A DNA stretch of 64,000 nt from the NCBI GenBank assembly GCA_903862425.1, contig CAIOYC010000019.1, forward strand, positions 62,001 through 126,000. The letters run 5' to 3'. The notes below the pieces were generated by a model, which made no database searches, was not told the DNA's origin, and saw only the letters and a program-made list of their open reading frames with translations. The translations under genes were made by a program, and so were the position numbers. Below, piece after piece: positions 25,309 to 34,739 of the stretch (position 1 is the first letter of the stretch; each line of letters opens with the position of its first letter). This DNA comes from an uncultured Caulobacterales bacterium. GTDB taxonomy: Bacteria; Pseudomonadota; Alphaproteobacteria; Caulobacterales; Caulobacteraceae.

Positions 25309-26856
25309 CTAGTGCAGCGTGGCGGCCAGGGCGCGCGCGGCTTCGGCGGGGCTCTTCTTTTCGGTATCGCGATCGACGGTGAGGTTGGCTTCGCGCATCC
25401 GCTCCACCGGGATGGCACCGATCAGAGGCCGCAAGACGCCGATCAGTCGTTGATCATGCGCGCGTCGTGGAGCGATTAGCACCACCGCGTCATAGGCGGG
25501 GATAGCACTCTTGGGGTCCGTTAGGGTCACCAGCCGGTCGGCGGCGATGCGACCGTCGGAGGAAAAGGCGGAGATCACGTCCGCCTGACCGCTCTCCAAC
25601 GCTCGGTACATGAAGGTGGGGGTGAACGACCGCTGGCCCTTGAACTGCAGGCCATAGGCGCTCTCGATCCCCCTCCACTCCGGCCGCGACAGGAACTCCA
25701 GGTCCGCGCCGAGGGTGAGCTCGCCGGCATGCCCCGCCAGATCGGCCAGCGAGACCACGCCGAGTTTCTTCGCTTGGTCGGCCTTCATGGCCAGGGCGTA
25801 GGCGTTCTCGAAGCCGAGGGAGCCCAGCACCGTGACGTTGTATCGGGCCTTCAGCTCTCTGGTCAGCTCAGCCAACAGAACGGCGCGGGGGGGAATGTCC
25901 GTACGCTGAAGGACGTTGCTCCAGAGGGTGCCGGAATAATCCACATAGACGTCGAGATCGTTGGCGGCTAGGGCGCGGAACGCCACCGCCGAGCCCAGTC
26001 CCTGCTTCTCCTCGGTCGCCAAGCCGCCCGCATGCAGCCGGTCCTCGATCAGGTCGGCGAGAATGAACTGCTCGGAGAAGTTCTTGGCCCCTACCACGTA
26101 GCGATCTTTGGCCACGCCATGACCGATCAGCGGCAGGAGGGCGATGACCGCACAGGTCAGCAGCGCCGCCCCGCCGCCGACGGCGAGGCCGAGGCGACGC
26201 TTCTCCAAACCTATCTCGATCAGGCCCAGAAGCTGGTCGGTGGCGATGGCCAGCACCGCGGAGGCCGCGCAGCCGAACAGGACGAAGACCCAGTTCTCCG
26301 TCTGCAACCCCGAGAAGATGTAATCGCCGAGGGAGGTCTGGCCGACCGGGGTGGAGAGGGTCGCCGCACCGATGGTCCACACCGCCGCCGTGCGCACCCC
26401 AGCCATGGCCACCGGCGCGGCCAGAGGCGCCTCCACCCGAACCAGCTTCTGCCAGCGCGTCATGCCGAGCCCGTCCGCCGCCTCTACGATAGAGGGGTCG
26501 AGGCCGCGCAGGCCCGCGACGGTGTTCCGAAGGATCGGCAGGATGGAATAGAGCGTGAGGGCCAGGAGCGAGGGCAGAAATCCCAGCGCGGGCACGGCGA
26601 TGTGCAGCGGCTTCAGCGTCGTGGAGAGGGCCAGCAGCAGAGGATAGAACAGGGCCAGCAGGGCGAGGCTGGGAATGGTCTGCACCAGGCTCGCCAGGGT
26701 CAGCGATACCCAGCGAAGGCGCGGCGCGCGGGCGGCGAGGACCGCCAGCGGCAGGCCGATCACAAGTCCCAGCATGAGGGCGGACGCAGATAGCGCCACG
26801 TGCCAGCCGAGATAGCGCGGAAGCACGGCAAAGGCGGCGGCGATCTGGCCGTTCAC
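25309..26856 (-). CDS. ABC permease fused to a betaine-type substrate-binding domain (EgtU-like)
   Basis: Residues 1-245 form an OpuB/ProW-like permease with about six membrane helices and an EAA loop (EAADGLGMTRWQKLVRVEAP, residues 125-144). Residues 252-515 form an OpuAC/ProX-type binding domain starting YVVGAKNFSEQF and including GSLGFENAYALAM and TPTFMYRALESGQADVI. This fused layout is that of EgtU, the ergothioneine importer subunit of Helicobacter and Streptococcus, and of some OpuB proteins. It overlaps the ATPase gene by four bases and sits in one operon with egtB and egtD. Ergothioneine, hercynine or another trimethylammonium compound is the inferred substrate. Confidence 0.9.
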   Translation of the reverse strand: MNGQIAAAFAVLPRYLGWHVALSASALMLGLVIGLPLAVLAARAPRLRWVSLTLASLVQTIPSLALLALFYPLLLALSTTLKPLHIAVPALGFLPSLLALTLYSILPILRNTVAGLRGLDPSIVEAADGLGMTRWQKLVRVEAPLAAPVAMAGVRTAAVWTIGAATLSTPVGQTSLGDYIFSGLQTENWVFVLFGCAASAVLAIATDQLLGLIEIGLEKRRLGLAVGGGAALLTCAVIALLPLIGHGVAKDRYVVGAKNFSEQFILADLIEDRLHAGGLATEEKQGLGSAVAFRALAANDLDVYVDYSGTLWSNVLQRTDIPPRAVLLAELTRELKARYNVTVLGSLGFENAYALAMKADQAKKLGVVSLADLAGHAGELTLGADLEFLSRPEWRGIESAYGLQFKGQRSFTPTFMYRALESGQADVISAFSSDGRIAADRLVTLTDPKSAIPAYDAVVLIAPRRAHDQRLIGVLRPLIGAIPVERMREANLTVDRDTEKKSPAEAARALAATLH

Positions 26857-27635
26857 GCGCCCTCGCTCCGGTCCATGAGTTCGCGCACCCGCTCGGCCTG
26901 CTTGCGCGGCGTGGCGATCAGGGCCTCCACATCAGGGTTGTCGTGTCCGCGCATCAACGCATGCGGCGCGTCGTCGGCGAGGATACGGCCCGCCTTCATC
27001 ACCACGATCCGGTCGGCGAGCAGCAGCGCCTCCTGCACATCGTGGGTGACCATCAAGGTGGTGAGGCCGAGTTCCTCATGAAGCTTGCGATAGGCGCCAC
27101 CGAGGATGTCGCGGGTGACGGGATCGAGGGCGCCGAAGGGCTCGTCCATCAGCATCAGCTTCGGCTTGGCCGCCAAAGCACGAGCGACGCCTACCCGCTG
27201 GCGTTGTCCGCCGGACAAGGCATCGGGCCGCCGCGCCGCATAGTCCGCAGGCAGATCAACCAGCTTGAGAAGCTCGATGACGCGGGCGGCCGCGTCCGCC
27301 TTGGACCATCCGAGCAATCTGGGCGTCACGGCGATATTCTCGCCTACGGTCAGGTGAGGAAACAGGCCGACGCCTTGGAACACATAGCCGATCCGGCGGC
27401 GGAGCAGGGCTGCATCGCCCTGTGTCACGTCCTCGCCGCCAAGGCGCACCACGCCGTCGTCGGGTTCGACCAGCCGGTTTATAGTCTTGAGCAAGGTGGT
27501 CTTGCCGGAGCCCGAGGCACCGACCAGGGCGACGAACTGACCTTCCTGTACGGAGAGCGAAACTTTATCGACAGCGACGGCCGCGCCGTATCGCTTGGTC
27601 ACCCCTTCGATGTCGATCCCCGCCCCCGCCGCCAT
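26853..27635 (-). CDS. ABC transporter ATPase of the betaine/ergothioneine type (EgtV-like)
   Basis: The 260-residue ATPase drives the adjacent fused permease. Walker A is GASGSGKTT (39-47), the signature is LSGGQRQRVGVARAL (from residue 140), and Walker B is LMLMDEP near 159-165. It belongs to the OpuA/ProV family. The C terminus is short and lacks the CBS domains that sense ionic strength in OpuA, which argues against an osmotic role. It begins 3 bp after the egtD stop and overlaps the permease gene by four bases. Confidence 0.92.
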   Translation of the reverse strand: MAAGAGIDIEGVTKRYGAAVAVDKVSLSVQEGQFVALVGASGSGKTTLLKTINRLVEPDDGVVRLGGEDVTQGDAALLRRRIGYVFQGVGLFPHLTVGENIAVTPRLLGWSKADAAARVIELLKLVDLPADYAARRPDALSGGQRQRVGVARALAAKPKLMLMDEPFGALDPVTRDILGGAYRKLHEELGLTTLMVTHDVQEALLLADRIVVMKAGRILADDAPHALMRGHDNPDVEALIATPRKQAERVRELMDRSEGA

Positions 27636-27638
27636 AGG

Positions 27639-28616
27639 CTAGGTAGGGCCGGCCTTGAGGTAGTGGACGCTGAACAGCCCGTCCGCATCGGTCCACACCG
27701 CCTCGGGCCGGTAACCGGCGCGGCGGGCCAGGCGCTGGAATCCGTCCACGGAGTATTTGTAGGAGTGCTCGGTCTCGATCCGCTCGCCGGCATCGAAATG
27801 AAAGCTCTTTCCTGCGGCGCTCACGGTCTGCTCCTTCAGGCTCTCGATGCCGATGGTAATGCGGCTCTCGTCCATATCCCAGCGAGAGCGGTGGGCGAAG
27901 GCGGAAAGGTCGAAATCGGCGTCGAGTTCGCGGTTGGCGCGGGCCAAGAGGTTGAGCGAGAAGGCGGCGGTCACCCCCTGCGCATCGTCATAGGCGGGCT
28001 CAAGCACCTCGCGGCCCTTTACCAGGTCGACGCCGACAATCATGTCCACCCCCGAACGCGCCCAGCCGGCTAGGAACGGTTCGGCGTCGGTGGGCTCGAG
28101 ATTGCCGATGGTGGAGCCGGGAAAGAAGGCTACCTGCCGCCCCGAACCCGGTGTTTCCGGCAGGGGGAAGGTGTCGCCGTAGTCCGCGCAGATCGCTGCG
28201 ACGGCGAGCTTGGGATAGTCGTCGGCTAGGGCGTCGGCGGCCGCCAGCAGGTGCTCCCCAGACACGTCGATGGGAATATAGGCGCTGGGCCGCTGCATGG
28301 CGTCGAGCAAGAGACGCACCTTGACGCTGGAGCCTGAGCCGAGCTCGATCAGGGTCGCTTCGGGACCGATCTGGCGCGCGATGTCGTCCGCATGGTCCGC
28401 CAGGATCTGCATCTCCGTACGGGTGGGATAGTATTCTGGCAGGACGCAGATGCGGTCGAACAGCGCCGAGCCCTGGGCGTCGTAGAGGAAGTGGCTGGGG
28501 ACGTGCTTGGGCATGCTCGACAGGCCGCGCACCAGGGCTTCGGCGAAGCTCTCCTGCTTGCGCGACAGGTCATAGAAGGCGACTCGGCCCCGGACGGGTG
28601 TGACGAGATCAAGCAT
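27639..28616 (-). CDS. egtD: L-histidine N-alpha-methyltransferase EgtD
   Basis: EgtD trimethylates histidine with S-adenosylmethionine to give hercynine, the first step of ergothioneine synthesis. The 325-residue length is usual. Characteristic parts are HFLYDAQGSALFD, ICVLPEYYPTRTE (residues 56-68), the SAM loop ELGSGSS (91-97) and FPGSTIGNLEP. Its ATG at 28616 overlaps the end of egtB by eight bases, so the pair is translationally coupled. The transporter ATPase gene follows 3 bp after its stop. Confidence 0.95.
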   Translation of the reverse strand: MLDLVTPVRGRVAFYDLSRKQESFAEALVRGLSSMPKHVPSHFLYDAQGSALFDRICVLPEYYPTRTEMQILADHADDIARQIGPEATLIELGSGSSVKVRLLLDAMQRPSAYIPIDVSGEHLLAAADALADDYPKLAVAAICADYGDTFPLPETPGSGRQVAFFPGSTIGNLEPTDAEPFLAGWARSGVDMIVGVDLVKGREVLEPAYDDAQGVTAAFSLNLLARANRELDADFDLSAFAHRSRWDMDESRITIGIESLKEQTVSAAGKSFHFDAGERIETEHSYKYSVDGFQRLARRAGYRPEAVWTDADGLFSVHYLKAGPT

Positions 28617-29961
28617 CGCGAGCGAGCCTTATACCGGAGAAGGCCCAACGCGCTTCGGGCGGGAAGAAGTTCCGATAGGTGATCCGCGTGTGTCCGGGCG
28701 GGGTGACGCAGGCACCGCCGCGCAGCACCATCTGACCGGACATGAACTTGCCGTTGTACTCGCCGACCGCGCCTTCGGCGGGGTGGAAGCCGGGATAGGG
28801 CAGATAGGCGCTCCCCGTCCATTCCCAGACGGCTCGGCCGCCTGCAAGCGAAGTGTGTAGATCGACCGTGGCGCTGGCGGTCGAGTCGGCGCGGGCCTCC
28901 GCCGCCACCTCCCACTCCGCCTCGGTGGGCAGACGCGCTCCCGCCCAGCGGGCATAGGCGTCGGCTTCGTAGAGGCTGACGTGGCAGACCGGCGCGTGCG
29001 GATCGAGCGGCCGGCGGCCCGCGAGGGTGAAGACAGACCAGCCGCCCTGACCTTCGTCATGCCAGTAGAGCGGCGCGGTCCAGCCATTGCGCCGCACCGC
29101 CGCCCAGCCATCAGAGAGCCAGAACTCTGGACGCGTGTAACCGCCATCAGCGATGAAGGCGGCGTATTCGCCAGCGGTCACCGGACGGTCGGCCATGGCG
29201 AAGGCGTCCAGCCACACCCGGTGGCGCGGCCCTTCATTGTCGAAGGCGAAGCCGGCCCCCTCATGGCCGATCCGGCGCAAGCCTTCATCGAAAGTATTCC
29301 AGCCGAGCGGCGCGGCAGGAGGTTCAGCCGAAACCGTCCGATCACGGAAGGCTGGCTCCAGCGGGTTGCAGGAGAAGGCGTGTTTGATGTCCATCAGGAT
29401 CAGTTCCTGATGCTGCTGCTCGTGATTGAGGCCGAGCGTGATGAGCGGCGCGGCGGCCGCGAGGTCCGTCTCGGGCAGGGCTTCAATCAGGGCGCCCATC
29501 GCCACATCGACGTGCGCGCGATAGGCCTTCACGTGATCGAGCGAGGGGCGGGTGATCAGACCGCGCTGGGGCCGGGCATGGCGCGGACCGACCGCCTCGT
29601 AATAGGAGTTGAATAGGTAGCCGAACACCGGGTCGAAGGGGGCGTAGCCCGGAGCATTGGGGATCAGCAGGAAGGTCTCGAAGAACCAGGCCGTATGCGC
29701 CAGGTGCCACTTGGCCGGGCTGGCGTCGGGCATGGACTGGATCTGCGCGTCTTCGGGAGAGAGGCCCGCTACAAGCGCCTCAGTCTCGGCGCGTACCTTC
29801 CGATACTGAAGCAGCAGCGCTCGGCGCGACGAGTCGCCCTCGCCAACGGCGCATTTGCCCGCGCTGGCTCCACTGTCCATTGCTCGTTCGGTTGCAGAAT
29901 TCACATCAAGGCCCTGGGGCGACGAACGAGGCGGAGGGGTTATCGTTCCACCGCCCATCAT
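28609..29961 (-). CDS. egtB: Hercynine oxygenase EgtB
   Basis: EgtB is a non-haem iron sulfoxide synthase joining hercynine to a thiol (gamma-glutamylcysteine or cysteine). An N-terminal DinB-like domain provides the iron histidines: WHLAHTAWFFE (H86/H89) and HEQQHQE (H180, H184). A formylglycine-enzyme-like domain follows, ending YRNFFPPEARWAFSGIRLA. The ATG at 29961 has GGAGG seven bases upstream, giving 450 residues; an internal ATG at 29880 would remove a poorly conserved leader. No egtA, egtC or egtE gene is visible, so later steps are encoded elsewhere or done by general enzymes. It begins 14 bp after the kinase gene. Confidence 0.94.
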   Translation of the reverse strand: MMGGGTITPPPRSSPQGLDVNSATERAMDSGASAGKCAVGEGDSSRRALLLQYRKVRAETEALVAGLSPEDAQIQSMPDASPAKWHLAHTAWFFETFLLIPNAPGYAPFDPVFGYLFNSYYEAVGPRHARPQRGLITRPSLDHVKAYRAHVDVAMGALIEALPETDLAAAAPLITLGLNHEQQHQELILMDIKHAFSCNPLEPAFRDRTVSAEPPAAPLGWNTFDEGLRRIGHEGAGFAFDNEGPRHRVWLDAFAMADRPVTAGEYAAFIADGGYTRPEFWLSDGWAAVRRNGWTAPLYWHDEGQGGWSVFTLAGRRPLDPHAPVCHVSLYEADAYARWAGARLPTEAEWEVAAEARADSTASATVDLHTSLAGGRAVWEWTGSAYLPYPGFHPAEGAVGEYNGKFMSGQMVLRGGACVTPPGHTRITYRNFFPPEARWAFSGIRLARDA

Positions 29962-29975
29962 TTCATGGCCTCCGG

Positions 29976-32099
29976 TCAGATCGTGTCAGCAAGCGCCGCG
30001 CGCAAGCAATCGTCCAGTTCGGCCTTGGTGTAGGGTTTGCGCAGCAGGGGCCAGTTGGCCTCGGCGAGGGTCTTATCCAGAGCATCGCGGGCATATCCCG
30101 AGCTCAGCAACACGCGCAGGCCCGGACGGATCCGCGTCACCTTCAGCGCCAGCTGCACACCGTTCATGCCGCCCGGCATGACCACGTCGGTGAGCATGAG
30201 GTCGTAGGGGGCGCCGCTCTCGATTAGGGCCAGGGCGGGCGCGGCGGCGTCGGCGCGGGTGACGCGATGGCCGAGATCGGCCAACATGGTTTCGACGATG
30301 GTGGCGACCTCCGCATCGTCCTCCACCAAGAGCACATCGAGCGCGCCGGCCGCCTCGTGTTCCGGCGCCGCGTCCTCGGCGGGAGCCGCTGGGGCGGCCA
30401 TGACCACGGCCGGGAGATAGAGGGTGACCGTCGTGCCCTCGCCCGGCTTACTCTGCACGATGGCGACACCGCCCGACTGTCGGGCGAAGCCATAGACCTG
30501 ACTCAGCCCAAGCCCCGTACCTTTGCCGAGCTCCTTGGTGGTGAAGAAGGGTTCGAAGGCCTGGGTCAAGGTCTCGGCCGACATACCCTCGCCCGTGTCG
30601 CGTACCGAAACGCGCACATAGTCGCCGGGCTCCAGTTCAAGCGAGACATGCGGGCCAGCCTCGGTGCGCTCAGTCTCGACCAGGATACGGCCGCCCGCCG
30701 GCGTGGCGTCCACCGCGTTGACCACGAGGTTGAGCAGGGCGGCCTCGAACTGGGCCGGATCGACCCGCGCCGCACCGCCGGCCGCGCGGGCAAGGATTTC
30801 AAACTCCAGCGCCGCCCCGACGGCCTGGCGCAGGATAGGCTCGATCTCGCCGATCATGGAGTCGAGGTCGAGGGTCTCCGGTTTCAGGGTCTGGCGACGG
30901 GAGAAGGCCAGCAGTTGTTGGGTCAGCCGCTCGCCGCGCCGCGCCGCCGACAAGGCCGCCTCGCCGAGCCGTCTTTGGCGGGCGGCGTCCTCGGGGTGCT
31001 TGAGCATCAGGTCGAGGGAGCCGATGACAACAGTGAGCAGGTTGTTGAAGTCGTGCGCCACCCCGCCCGTCAACCGTCCCACCGCTTCCAGTCGCTGGGC
31101 GTGGACGAGGGCGGCCTCCGCCTCGGCCTTTTCACGCAAAGCCGCCTCGACGCGTTCCTCGAGCAGTTCGTTGATTCGCAGGAGATCGGCTTCGGCCCGC
31201 TTGGCGTCGGTGACGTCATAGGCGACGCCGACGAAGCCGGCATGGGCGCCGGTCTCGTCCCAGCGCGGCTTGGAGAGGGAGTGAATCCATCGCCACTCGC
31301 CGTCCGACCGACGATAGCGCGCCTCCAGGTGGAAAGGGGCGAGCGAGGCTTCGCCCGCGATCTGCTCCTTGACGATGCGGCCGAGGTCGTCGGGGTGCAG
31401 GGCGCGGCGCCAGTCGAACTCGATCGCCTCCGCATAGGGCGCGCCGAGAAAGTCCACATAGGCCTGGTTGACGAACCGGCGCACCCCGCCGAGGTCGGAA
31501 ATCCATAATAGAACCGGGGTCGAGTCCGCGATCAGGCGGAACTGGGCCACGCTGTCCTCGACGGCGGCGGACCGGCGCAGGGCGTCTTCGGTGCGCAGCC
31601 GCTCGGTCACGTCCTGGAAGGCGACGACCACGGACTCCACCGCGTTCCGCTTGTCCAGGATGGGGGCGGCCGAGACTTCCAGCGTCACCACGACGCCGTC
31701 GCCGCGCCGGTAGGGCTGAAGCTTCGGACCGACGCGTCGCTTTTCTGTCAGGGCCTGATGCAGGGCGTAGGATTCGCGACCGGCCACGTCGCCATCGGGA
31801 CCGAGCACGCCCATGTCGGTGCGTTGGGTCCAGATCGGGGCGGCCTGGACTTCGTGACCGAACAGACGCGACGCCTCGGCGTTCGATAACCGCACCGCGG
31901 CGCTTTCACCATCCACCACCAGCACGCCGAAGGGGATCTGTTCGAGGATATCGCGCAGCTGATCGCGACCGCGTTCGGCCTCGCGCCGCACCATCCAGCG
32001 TGACCGGCGACCGATCACCATCAGACCGACGAGGGCGACGAACAGGGCCACGAGGCCGGCCGCCGCAATGACCGTGATCGGAATATGGAAGTGAGCCAT
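29976..32099 (-). CDS. Hybrid PAS sensor histidine kinase with receiver domain
   Basis: The 707-residue protein has one N-terminal membrane helix (about 8-30), two PAS domains (about 45-170 and 185-305), a coiled linker, and HisKA with phospho-acceptor H349 in GGVAHDFNNLL. An ATPase domain follows (NAVDA, DTGEGM, GKGTGLGLS), then a C-terminal receiver with D638 in MLTDVVMPGG. It can therefore autophosphorylate and pass phosphate to its own receiver. It has no periplasmic sensor domain, so the PAS domains sense something cytoplasmic. It is the first gene of the ergothioneine/transporter operon. The start is ATG 32099. Confidence 0.93.
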   Translation of the reverse strand: MAHFHIPITVIAAAGLVALFVALVGLMVIGRRSRWMVRREAERGRDQLRDILEQIPFGVLVVDGESAAVRLSNAEASRLFGHEVQAAPIWTQRTDMGVLGPDGDVAGRESYALHQALTEKRRVGPKLQPYRRGDGVVVTLEVSAAPILDKRNAVESVVVAFQDVTERLRTEDALRRSAAVEDSVAQFRLIADSTPVLLWISDLGGVRRFVNQAYVDFLGAPYAEAIEFDWRRALHPDDLGRIVKEQIAGEASLAPFHLEARYRRSDGEWRWIHSLSKPRWDETGAHAGFVGVAYDVTDAKRAEADLLRINELLEERVEAALREKAEAEAALVHAQRLEAVGRLTGGVAHDFNNLLTVVIGSLDLMLKHPEDAARQRRLGEAALSAARRGERLTQQLLAFSRRQTLKPETLDLDSMIGEIEPILRQAVGAALEFEILARAAGGAARVDPAQFEAALLNLVVNAVDATPAGGRILVETERTEAGPHVSLELEPGDYVRVSVRDTGEGMSAETLTQAFEPFFTTKELGKGTGLGLSQVYGFARQSGGVAIVQSKPGEGTTVTLYLPAVVMAAPAAPAEDAAPEHEAAGALDVLLVEDDAEVATIVETMLADLGHRVTRADAAAPALALIESGAPYDLMLTDVVMPGGMNGVQLALKVTRIRPGLRVLLSSGYARDALDKTLAEANWPLLRKPYTKAELDDCLRAALADTI

Positions 32100-32227
32100 C
32101 AAGCTCCGCCCGGCGCTACTGAAACTGCTTTAGCGCTTCGATGTCGGTAGGGCCATGGCCGTGCGGCATTGACAGGCGTTCGCCGCAACCCGACAGATCG
32201 AGCAAATTCGAACAGAGGGTACGCAAG

Positions 32228-33022
32228 ATGGGCAGGCTCACAGGCAAGACGGCGCTGATCACCGGCGCGGGCTCCGGTATCGGTCGCGCGGCGGCGGGGT
32301 TGTTCGCCTCGGAGGGCGCGACCGTCCTGGCCGTGGACCGCGTGGACGCCGTGATGGATACCGCGAAGGACATCGAGGCGAGGGGTTTCAAGGCCAAGGG
32401 CCTTATCGCTGACGCAGGTTCGGACGCCGATGTGCAGACCGCCGTGCAGACCGCGATCTCCACCTTTGGCGGGCTGGACGTGGTGTGGGCCAATGCCGGT
32501 GTTTCGGGCGGCCTGAAGGGCCTGTTCGACCTCACGCCCGAGGACTGGGAAGGCCTGCTGCGCATCAACCTGATCGGCCCCTTCCTGCTGATCAAGCATG
32601 CCGCCAGGGCGATGATGGAGGCCAAGACCGCGGGTTCGATCATCTGCACCGCCTCTGTGGCGGGGCTACGCTCGGGCGCCGGTGGCTCGCCCTATTCGGC
32701 GTCGAAGGCCGGGGTGATCAACCTTGTCCAGACCTCCGCCCAGCAGCTGTCGGGCACGGGAATCCGCGTCAACGCCATCTGCCCTGGCCTGATCGAGACC
32801 GGTATGACCATGCCCATGTTCGAGCGGGCGCGGGAAAAGGGCACGGAGAACAAGCTCGGCCAGCTCAACCCGCTGCGCCGCGCGGGCGAACCCATCGAGA
32901 TCGCCAATATGGCGCTGTTCCTGGCCTCGGATGAAGCTTCCTATGTGAACGGCCAGGCCTTCGTGGTCGACGGCGGCCTGTCGAGCTCCCACCCCATCGC
33001 GCGCCAGGGGGCGATGTCCTAG
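32228..33022 (+). CDS. Short-chain dehydrogenase/reductase
   Basis: The 264-residue protein is a classical SDR. It has the cofactor loop [15 protein letters not shown] near the N terminus, the NAG motif (WANAGVSGG), and the catalytic S, then YSASK ([13 protein letters not shown]). The C-terminal [14 protein letters not shown] is typical. The acidic residue after the second strand (VDRVD) suggests NAD rather than NADP. It is divergent from the kinase-led ergothioneine operon. The substrate is unknown. Confidence 0.92.
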   Translation: MGRLTGKTALITGAGSGIGRAAAGLFASEGATVLAVDRVDAVMDTAKDIEARGFKAKGLIADAGSDADVQTAVQTAISTFGGLDVVWANAGVSGGLKGLFDLTPEDWEGLLRINLIGPFLLIKHAARAMMEAKTAGSIICTASVAGLRSGAGGSPYSASKAGVINLVQTSAQQLSGTGIRVNAICPGLIETGMTMPMFERAREKGTENKLGQLNPLRRAGEPIEIANMALFLASDEASYVNGQAFVVDGGLSSSHPIARQGAMS

Positions 33023-33099
33023 TCGCCCGGACCAGCGGTCGAGCATGGCGCGTAATTGATAGCGGCGCGCAGTCCCGCGCGGCCGCTCGTGCTTTTGGC

Positions 33100-34566
33100 T
33101 CAGCCGGCGTCCTCGGGGTCCGGCCGTCGCTCGCGCGTCAGGGTGGCGACGCGCAGGGCGTTGGTGGCGCCCGCCTGGCCGAAGGGGACGCCGGCCACCA
33201 CCACCACCGACTGGTCGAACTCCAGAAAACCGTCGCGCCGCGCGAGCAGCAGGGCCTGGCCCACCGCCTCGGTCATGGAGTGGGCCGGGGGTGAAACCAC
33301 TGCATGCACGCCCCAGGCCAGAGCCAGGCGGCGCGCCACCTCTTCGGACGGGGTCAGGCCGAGGATGGGCGCGACCGGGCGCTGGCGTGATATGCGCAGA
33401 GCGGTACGGGCCGACTGGGTCAGGGCGGCGATGGCCGGAGCCTCGATCGTCTGCGCCACCTCGGCGGCGGCATGGCAAATGGCGTCCGATGTGGCGTGCT
33501 CGGCCTCGGGCCGGGTGCGATCCATGTTCTCGCGCCAGCCGCCGTCCTGCTCCACCCGGTCGATGATGCGGTCCATGATGGCGACCGCCTCAAGCGGGTA
33601 CTGGCCCGCCGCCGTCTCGGCCGAGAGCATCACCGCGTCGGCCCCGTCGTATACGGCGGTGGCCACGTCCGAAGCTTCGGCGCGGGTAGGGGTCGGGGCG
33701 GTGATCATGCTTTCCAGCATCTGTGTGGCGACGATCACCGGCTTGCCCATCTGACGAGCGCGGCGGACGATGCGCTTCTGGGCGATGGGCACGGCTTCTG
33801 GCGGCAACTCTACGCCAAGGTCGCCGCGCGCCACCATCACGGCGTCAGATAGGGCGATAATCTCGTCGAGGCGGTCGAGCGCCTGCGGCTTCTCCAGCTT
33901 GGAGATGATCCAGGCCCGGCCCTGCACCAGGTCGCGCGCCTCCTGCACGTCCTCGGGGCGCTGCACGAAGCTTAGGCCGATGAAGTCGCAGCCGATCTCC
34001 AGCGCGAACGCCAGGTCGGCGCGATCCTTGGCGGTGAGTGCGGGGATCGGCAGGACGATATCGGGCACATTGACGCCCTTACGGTCAGTAAGCCGCCCGC
34101 CGACCGCCACGACCGTCTCCAGATAGTCCGGACCCTTGCGCACCACCTGAAGGCGAAGCTTGCCGTCATCGAGCAGCAGGGTTGCGCCCGCCTGGGCGGC
34201 GGCGATGATCTCCGGGTGCGGCAAGGTGGCGCGCTGGCCGTCGCCGGGGGTGGGATTGAGGTCGAGGCGGAAATCCTGCCCCGGTTTCAGGAAGACTCCG
34301 CCGCCGGAGAAGCGTCCGACCCGCAGCTTGGGTCCCTGTACGTCGGCCAGCACGCCGATCGGTCGACGATATTTGACCTCAGCCTCGCGGATCATGGCCA
34401 TGCGCTCGGCATGGTCCGCATGGTCGCCGTGACTGAAATTCAAGCGAAAAACGTCCGCACCCGTGACGAACAAGCGCTGGATCATCTCCGGCGTCGAACT
34501 GGCCGGGCCGAGCGTGGCCACGATCTTCGTGCGACGAGAGCGCCTCAGGCGTTCGCGAGCGGCCAT
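33100..34566 (-). CDS. pyk: Pyruvate kinase
   Basis: Pyruvate kinase makes pyruvate and ATP from phosphoenolpyruvate in glycolysis. Signature parts are RTKIVATLGPAS at the start, FRLNFSHGDHADHAERM, the SKLEKPQAL segment and MVARGDLGVELPPE in the barrel, and TQMLESMI. The C-terminal domain is complete. From ATG 34566 it has 488 residues; another ATG at 34581 is five codons upstream and neither has a clear ribosome site. It is divergent from pckG across about 170 bp, so enzymes working in opposite directions on phosphoenolpyruvate share a control region. Confidence 0.95.
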   Translation of the reverse strand: MAARERLRRSRRTKIVATLGPASSTPEMIQRLFVTGADVFRLNFSHGDHADHAERMAMIREAEVKYRRPIGVLADVQGPKLRVGRFSGGGVFLKPGQDFRLDLNPTPGDGQRATLPHPEIIAAAQAGATLLLDDGKLRLQVVRKGPDYLETVVAVGGRLTDRKGVNVPDIVLPIPALTAKDRADLAFALEIGCDFIGLSFVQRPEDVQEARDLVQGRAWIISKLEKPQALDRLDEIIALSDAVMVARGDLGVELPPEAVPIAQKRIVRRARQMGKPVIVATQMLESMITAPTPTRAEASDVATAVYDGADAVMLSAETAAGQYPLEAVAIMDRIIDRVEQDGGWRENMDRTRPEAEHATSDAICHAAAEVAQTIEAPAIAALTQSARTALRISRQRPVAPILGLTPSEEVARRLALAWGVHAVVSPPAHSMTEAVGQALLLARRDGFLEFDQSVVVVAGVPFGQAGATNALRVATLTRERRPDPEDAG

Positions 34567-34739
34567 TGTCAACGATCCCATGAAACGAGTGGGCCTTATA
34601 GACCGCAAGCGTCGCCGCTTAACACCAACTGCGCATTTATACGTAGTTTGGAGTCATATCGACGCGCTCGACATAAGTATGTAATACCAATCCCTTCGGC
34701 CAAACGGCAGTACGTTTCATCAGCTTTCGGGGGTAGCCT

